Shown here in pieces: positions 21,846 to 26,067 of a stretch of DNA of 26,067 bases. The translations under genes were made by a program, and so were the position numbers. The stretch is from assembly GCA_035640475.1 (NCBI GenBank), contig DASQWC010000048.1:1-26067 (forward strand), written 5' to 3'. Positions within the stretch are counted from its first letter, which is position 1; each line of letters starts with the position of its first letter. A model generated the notes under the pieces. The model ran no database searches. It saw only the letters and a list, made by a program, of their open reading frames with translations, and was not told where the DNA came from. Source of the stretch: DASQWC01 sp035640475. GTDB lineage: Bacteria > Actinomycetota > JAICYB01.

Positions 21846-24037
21846 CCGGGGGCGGGTGAGGGCGGGCCTCCGCCGGCCTGTTGCTCGGGCGCCGGCGCGA
21901 CTGGTGACGGAGCGGGCGACGCAGTCGGCGCGTTCGCTGCCGGCGGCGCCGTGACCGGTTCCGGCGTCGGCGTGATCGTCGGAGCGACTGTTGGTGTCGG
22001 TGTCGGTGTCGGACTCGGCGCAGGTGTCGCACCGGCCTGCTGCTGCTGCGGCGGCGGACTCGCATTCGGCACGCGCTCCGGCAGCCGGAAGAGCTGGTCG
22101 GGTCCACCGGATCCCTGCGTGCCTCCGATTGCGAACAAGGCCGCCAGCACAACCAGCAGGCTCGCAGCACCCACGTACACGGGCGCGAACGCCTTCATTC
22201 GATCTCGACGGTGCTCGGTGCGACGCCGTCGCTCGAGCTCGGGCGAGAGCTCTCCGCGCACGTTGAGCCACGACATCAGTGGCGCCGAAGCGTAGACCAA
22301 CCCTTGCCACGCGAACAGTCCGAACAGGAATGCCGTCCCGCGACCACTGACGGCTACGGCGATCGCAGCTCCCCACAAAGCCACGGCGATCGCCGTCTCG
22401 GCCCGCGCGGCTCGCAGCGCGTTCAAAAAGCTTCGCTCGGTGCCCTCTTTCGGCGTGCGAAGGAACGACGTCTCGGAACGGAACAAGTGCTGGATACACG
22501 CAAGCGCGACGGTCCAGGACAAGGAGAGCCAGCTGAGGAATGCAAAAGCGGATCGTTTGAAGCTGATGCGCGACTTCACACGCAGCGACCACATCGCCCG
22601 AACGAGCCCGGACGCGATCAGCGCGGCGGGCAAGAGAATGATCGCGCCTCGCAATGGCCGTAGCTCGATCGAGCCGCCGCCGAGCACGATCATCGCCGTT
22701 CCGAACAGGATCGTCGTGAACCCCAGATACAACAGGTCGTTGAACCACATGAAGCAACTGAGCAGGTAGTCGACCCGTTGCGCGAGCGTGAGGCGATTCG
22801 AGCGTGACCGGGGGAACGGCAGCATGTGGAAGAAGTGCTTGCGAAGGATCTGGATACCGCCGAAGGCCCAGCGGAAACGCTGGCCTTTGAAGGCCGAGAA
22901 CGTCAGCGGCAAGATGCCGATTCCGTACCGCTCCTTCACGTAGACGCCCGAGTAGCCGTTTCGGAGGAGCCGCAGGGACGTCTCGGCGTCCTCGGTGATG
23001 CACCATTGCGGCCAGCCGCCGACCTCTTCCAGGGCCGACCGCCTCATCAATCCCATCGTGCCCGCGAAGATGATCGAGTTCCGCTCGTGTCGAAAGGGCA
23101 TCGACGCTTCGAAGAAGTAGTTGAGCGAGTCGTAACACGCGGTGAGATATGTGTTGCCTTCGTAATCGCGGTAGTTCTGCGGTGTCTGAACGAAGGCAAC
23201 CTTTGGGTCGACAAAGTAGCCGACGAGCGACTTGAGGAACGCGGGGTCCACTCGGTAGTCGGCGTCGATGACGCCGATGATCTCGGAGTCGGGATCCATA
23301 TGTCTGGCAATAAGCAAGTTCAGTGCACCGGCCTTGAAGCCGGGCAGGTTCTCTTCGTGGACGAACCTCACGCGAGGGCGTCCGCGGCAGAATTCCTCGA
23401 CCGGACGCCAGAGGTCGGGGTCGGTCGTGTTGTTGTCGATGACGATGATCTCGAGGTTTGGGTAGTCGATCCCCTCGATCGATTGGATGGTCTCGATGAG
23501 CATGTCGGGGGGCTCGTTGTAGGCGGGGATCTGTAACGACACCTTGGGCAGGTATGCAGGATCGAAAGCGGGTTCCGGCCGGAGGGGTTTCGTCCGGCAC
23601 AAGATGTCGACACCCTCGAAGACGAAGTAGGCGGCGAGGGCGAGGGCGAAGAGCTCGAGGACCAACAGCAGGAACGAGACGATGAACGGGACGACCGAGA
23701 GACTGCCCGCGAACGTGATCGCGAGCGCGAAGAACACGTAGCTTCCCGCGGCGGCGAGAAATGTTCCGAAAAACGCTTGTCCGAGTGGATTCCACTTCGG
23801 CCGGGTGAGCGCGACAAAGCCGATTGCGGCAACAAGAATCACCTGGGACGTCAAGATCGAGTCCGGGTCCAGTGCCCAGTAACGCGCGACGACCTCGCCG
23901 GACCCGAGCGCGAGACCGGTCCCGAGCAGAAGCCCGAGGATCCGCGAAGCGAAGCGAATTCGGTGGCCGAGTGTGACCAGCAGCAGCGTCGCTGCTCCCA
24001 TAGCGACGAAGAACGTGATGAACAAGCCGAGGAACAT
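21842..24037 (-). CDS. Family 2 glycosyltransferase, BcsA-like processive membrane synthase
   Basis: 731 aa from the ATG at 24037, two bases after the GH8 stop; the longer frame from 24076 runs into that gene. Four or five N-terminal helices, then the cytoplasmic GT-A domain: SLQIPAYNEPPDML, IVIDNNTTD, catalytic GVIDADYRVD (DxD), CITEDAETS (TED) and GQRFRWAFGG (QxxRW). More helices follow, so it is a processive polysaccharide synthase of the cellulose synthase type. No PilZ domain follows QxxRW, unlike c-di-GMP-controlled BcsA. After the last helix (VGAASLLVVLAALFAIGG) comes a roughly 95-residue tail rich in Thr, Pro, Ala and Gln. Product probably a beta-glucan-like polymer, given the GH8 partner; inferred. 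Confidence 0.9.
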   Translation of the reverse strand: MFLGLFITFFVAMGAATLLLVTLGHRIRFASRILGLLLGTGLALGSGEVVARYWALDPDSILTSQVILVAAIGFVALTRPKWNPLGQAFFGTFLAAAGSYVFFALAITFAGSLSVVPFIVSFLLLVLELFALALAAYFVFEGVDILCRTKPLRPEPAFDPAYLPKVSLQIPAYNEPPDMLIETIQSIEGIDYPNLEIIVIDNNTTDPDLWRPVEEFCRGRPRVRFVHEENLPGFKAGALNLLIARHMDPDSEIIGVIDADYRVDPAFLKSLVGYFVDPKVAFVQTPQNYRDYEGNTYLTACYDSLNYFFEASMPFRHERNSIIFAGTMGLMRRSALEEVGGWPQWCITEDAETSLRLLRNGYSGVYVKERYGIGILPLTFSAFKGQRFRWAFGGIQILRKHFFHMLPFPRSRSNRLTLAQRVDYLLSCFMWFNDLLYLGFTTILFGTAMIVLGGGSIELRPLRGAIILLPAALIASGLVRAMWSLRVKSRISFKRSAFAFLSWLSLSWTVALACIQHLFRSETSFLRTPKEGTERSFLNALRAARAETAIAVALWGAAIAVAVSGRGTAFLFGLFAWQGLVYASAPLMSWLNVRGELSPELERRRRTEHRRDRMKAFAPVYVGAASLLVVLAALFAIGGTQGSGGPDQLFRLPERVPNASPPPQQQQAGATPAPSPTPTPTPTVAPTITPTPEPVTAPPAANAPTASPAPSPVAPAPEQQAGGGPPSPAPG
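21993..22010. repeat. Short tandem repeat (GGTGTC)3 in the synthase tail
   Basis: Three exact copies of GGTGTC on the plus strand, which encode the alternating Thr-Pro run of the synthase C-terminus on the minus strand. Imperfect copies continue on both sides (for example GGCGTC at 21963 and 21969 onward). This kind of stretch is prone to length change by slippage. Confidence 0.7.
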
Positions 24038-24039
24038 GC

Positions 24040-25128
24040 CTAGGTCCCTACCCCGAGGTCGAGTGCGCCCGAACACGAGGAGATTGCGCGCCCGTCGAGC
24101 ATCGCCCTGCCGAGCGCGACCCAGGCCCAGCCGTAGTACGAGGGACGCTCACGAGCCACCGACTCGGCACGGGCAAGAAGGCGATCACGTTCTGACGCAT
24201 CACCGGCCGCGTGCGCTGCCGAGGCGGCGGCAACGATCTGCAGTGGATGCCGCTCGGACGACTCCCAGTCGCTCACGGCTCCGCGAAGCCGCTTGGCGAG
24301 GTCACGCGCGTCGTCGTCGCAGCTCGATGCAAAACGCACGAGTACACGAGCGGCGTCCAGTCCCGTGGACGGCATACCGTTTCCGTCGGGCGGACCGACG
24401 TCAACGATGCGGCCCGGTTCGATCCGGGCCCAGTCCGGCGGCATCGAGGTGCCGTCCGAAGTCGACTGCGCCGTCAGACGGATGCCGCTGCGGCTTACCT
24501 CGCGCCAGCGATCGTCGCCGAACGCGTCCGCAAACCGATCGAACGCCTCCGGGGCGATATAGCTGGGGTTCATCAGGTGTTTGTCCCGGGCCCACGGACC
24601 GGGCACAAGAACCCGGTCACGGCCGATGCGGACGGTTTCTGACTCAAGGATCGCTTTTGCCATTCGGCGCGCTTCCTTCAGGTACGCGGGATTCCCGAAC
24701 TTGTCGGCCGCCAGCACCAGGGCATGCGCGGCGTCGACGTCTGCATCGGCAGCCGGCTGCTCGTCGGCGATCCGCCCACCGCTCCAGTGCCAGGACAGCA
24801 GGCCGTCCGGCCGCTGCAGCGCGCTGCGCGTCCACTGCCATACGCGTTCGAACTCACCCGCATCGTCGAGCGCCACCGCGAGCAACATCGCGTAGGCCTG
24901 TCCCTCGCTGACCGTGTCCGAGCCCTGATCTCGACGGACGACACGACCGTCGTCGTCGACGTACCGATCGAAGAACTCGGTCGCAAGGGCCGGCCGAAAC
25001 ACGCTCGCCGGCTGCCCAAATCCGCGGACGAGTGTTCGGACGCCGAATGCCGCCGCGAGCAGGATGGCAAGACCCGCGAGCAGTCCAACCCGAAATCTCC
25101 TGGGGTGAGGCGGAGCCTCAGTCTTCAC
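24040..25128 (-). CDS. Glycoside hydrolase family 8 (BcsZ-like) membrane-anchored glucanase
   Basis: 362 aa from a GTG three bases after the sigma-factor stop. One N-terminal signal-anchor helix (VGLLAGLAILLAAAFGV, about 14-30), then a GH8 domain. The general acid is E75 in TVSEGQAYAMLL; the paired acid region is PAADADVDAAHAL (128-132), and LMNPSYIAPEAFDRFAD matches the family substrate-cleft strand. BcsZ-type enzymes trim beta-1,4-glucan during cellulose export. It lies directly before the synthase gene, the classical pairing for cellulose-like polymer production. Confidence 0.88.
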   Translation of the reverse strand: MKTEAPPHPRRFRVGLLAGLAILLAAAFGVRTLVRGFGQPASVFRPALATEFFDRYVDDDGRVVRRDQGSDTVSEGQAYAMLLAVALDDAGEFERVWQWTRSALQRPDGLLSWHWSGGRIADEQPAADADVDAAHALVLAADKFGNPAYLKEARRMAKAILESETVRIGRDRVLVPGPWARDKHLMNPSYIAPEAFDRFADAFGDDRWREVSRSGIRLTAQSTSDGTSMPPDWARIEPGRIVDVGPPDGNGMPSTGLDAARVLVRFASSCDDDARDLAKRLRGAVSDWESSERHPLQIVAAASAAHAAGDASERDRLLARAESVARERPSYYGWAWVALGRAMLDGRAISSCSGALDLGVGT

Positions 25129-25131
25129 GGC

Positions 25132-25869
25132 TCACGAAGCTTGGACGGCGTCGCGGAGGGTGCGCAGCGTCTGGGAGAGCAGGCGCGATACATGCATCTG
25201 CGATATGCCGAGCTCCTCTGCGATCTCGCTTTGCGTCCAATCCTTGAAGAAGCGCAGGACGATGATTCGTCGCTCGCGCTCCGGCAGTCCGCGAAGGTGC
25301 GGCTCGAACTCCGCCCACTCGTCGACCATCTCGAGGTCGTCGTCTATTGAGACCCGATCGGCCAGGGTCGCGCCCTCGCCGGCCTCGTCGATCGGCGCGT
25401 CCAGCGAGAGACTGGCGTACGCGTCCTGCGCGTCGAGGGCCTCGAGGACCTCTTCGTTCGTTAGTCCGGTCGTTCCGGCAATCTCGTCGATCGTCGGCGA
25501 GCGACCCAATTCCTGTGATAGTCGCGGGACGGCGTCTTTGAGCTGGAGAGCAAGCTCCTGGAGCCGCCGCGGCATACGCACCGCCCATCCACGGTCGCGG
25601 TGATACCGCTTGAGTTCCCCGAGGATCGTCGGGACGGCATAGGACTCAAAACTTGCGCCGCGACCGGAGTCGTAACCGTCGACGGCCTTGATCAGCCCGA
25701 TCGATGCGATCTGAACGAGGTCATCCAGCGGCTGGCCCGAGCGCTGGTATCGGCGGGCCAGGTTCTGCGCGAGGGACAGATACCGCTCGATGAGCTGCTC
25801 GCGAACACCCGCATCCTCTCTCCGAGCGAAAAGCTCTTCAGGAGAGTCCTCCGATTGCAAAGGATCCAT
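25132..25869 (-). CDS. RNA polymerase sigma factor, SigB/SigF/SigG family
   Basis: 245 aa from the ATG at 25869 (AAAGG five bases upstream; a GTG at 25884 is the alternative). Region 2 is complete: QPLDDLVQIASIGLIKAVDG (core binding) and FESYAVPTILGELKRYHRDR with the -10-recognising WAVRMPRRLQE. Region 3 follows (GRSPTIDEIAGTTGL). Region 4 has the helix-turn-helix WTQSEIAEELGISQMHVSRL. This is the alternative stress/sporulation type normally held by an RsbW-like anti-sigma, but no anti-sigma or anti-anti-sigma gene is visible in the part of the locus seen. Being first in line before the glycan genes suggests stress-linked control of polymer synthesis. Confidence 0.95.
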   Translation of the reverse strand: MDPLQSEDSPEELFARREDAGVREQLIERYLSLAQNLARRYQRSGQPLDDLVQIASIGLIKAVDGYDSGRGASFESYAVPTILGELKRYHRDRGWAVRMPRRLQELALQLKDAVPRLSQELGRSPTIDEIAGTTGLTNEEVLEALDAQDAYASLSLDAPIDEAGEGATLADRVSIDDDLEMVDEWAEFEPHLRGLPERERRIIVLRFFKDWTQSEIAEELGISQMHVSRLLSQTLRTLRDAVQAS

Positions 25870-25910
25870 GACGCCTTTCGGCACTTGGAGTGGCTCCGAA
25901 CTCTTCGTGC

Positions 25911-26067
25911 TCAGACTTCGGAACTACCAACGGGTACTAGGTCAACGTCGCTCGCTCCGGTTTGGGTTCGGATCATCACGATCCTCGCGTCGGGTTGGGT
26001 CACGAGAATGTCCGCGAAGGCCTCAGCGACGTCGCGCGAGAGAGAAAAGATCTCCTCGAGGGCGAGT
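25911..26067 (-). CDS. Partial hypothetical protein (N-terminus beyond right edge)
   Basis: A frame open from the window edge to a stop at 25911-25913, the last 51 codons of a protein upstream of the sigma gene (41-base gap). It has a helix EEIFSLSRDVAEAFADILV, then a strand RIVMIRTQTGASDVDLVPV and the end. I do not recognise it. From its position it might be a regulator of the sigma factor, but the visible part lacks the ATP-binding motifs of RsbW-type anti-sigma kinases. Confidence 0.5.
   Translation of the reverse strand, partial: LALEEIFSLSRDVAEAFADILVTQPDARIVMIRTQTGASDVDLVPVGSSEV

Noticed and set aside
21453..23795. Minus-strand open frame of 780 codons inside the GT2 synthase gene
   Set aside because: It is a shifted frame of the synthase with its DxD, TED and QxxRW motifs in the other frame; composition is Arg/Ala-rich without any fold signal.

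Overview
The window is GC-rich and very densely coded: the longest gap between genes is about 150 bases, and several convergent neighbours overlap at their 3' ends. Gene content points to a high-GC Gram-positive bacterium, most likely a deep-branching actinobacterium (Thermoleophilia-like is my guess). The evidence is a SigB/F-type sigma factor, many UspA and CBS proteins, an Rv2004c-type kinase/ATPase, a P450, FadD-like and M28 proteins, and several starts that look leaderless with a -10 hexamer just upstream. No rRNA, CRISPR array, transposase or phage gene was seen. Taxonomy is inference.

Bases 1-7886 hold a stress/redox region. Two hypothetical genes run leftwards off the edge. A twin-CBS protein and a UspA protein converge on a perfect bidirectional terminator. 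Then come a rightward series: CBS-BON protein, a degenerate receiver-like protein, a two-domain NirK-like copper oxidase whose N-terminus appears frameshifted, an SQR-like flavoprotein, and a bifunctional phosphotransferase-fold/P-loop protein. A second UspA gene points back at this series. The mix resembles actinobacterial hypoxia/dormancy (DosR-type) gene sets.

Bases 8013-12910, leftward, hold a second flavocytochrome-c/SQR-like flavoprotein, followed by a tight cluster: N-formylglutamate-amidohydrolase family protein, a DUF1704 'QEGLA' HExxxH metallopeptidase, and a GshB-like ATP-grasp ligase. The last three are coupled by a 4-base gap and a 4-base overlap. An 11-bp perfect inverted repeat sits directly in front of the first start codon. 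This ligase/peptidase cluster, with no obvious substrate peptide, is the best candidate for an under-described system here.

Bases 12936-21845 are mixed: a polytopic GT-C-like membrane protein, a secreted M28-like peptidase, an acyl-CoA synthetase, a leftward SDR - MscL - ring-cleaving dioxygenase - P450 series, and a double GNAT protein.

Bases 21842-26067 hold a leftward operon: unknown partial gene, SigB/F-type sigma factor, GH8 (BcsZ-like) glycosidase and a large GT2 (BcsA-like) membrane synthase without PilZ but with a Thr/Pro-rich tail. This is probably a cellulose-like exopolysaccharide locus tied to general stress.
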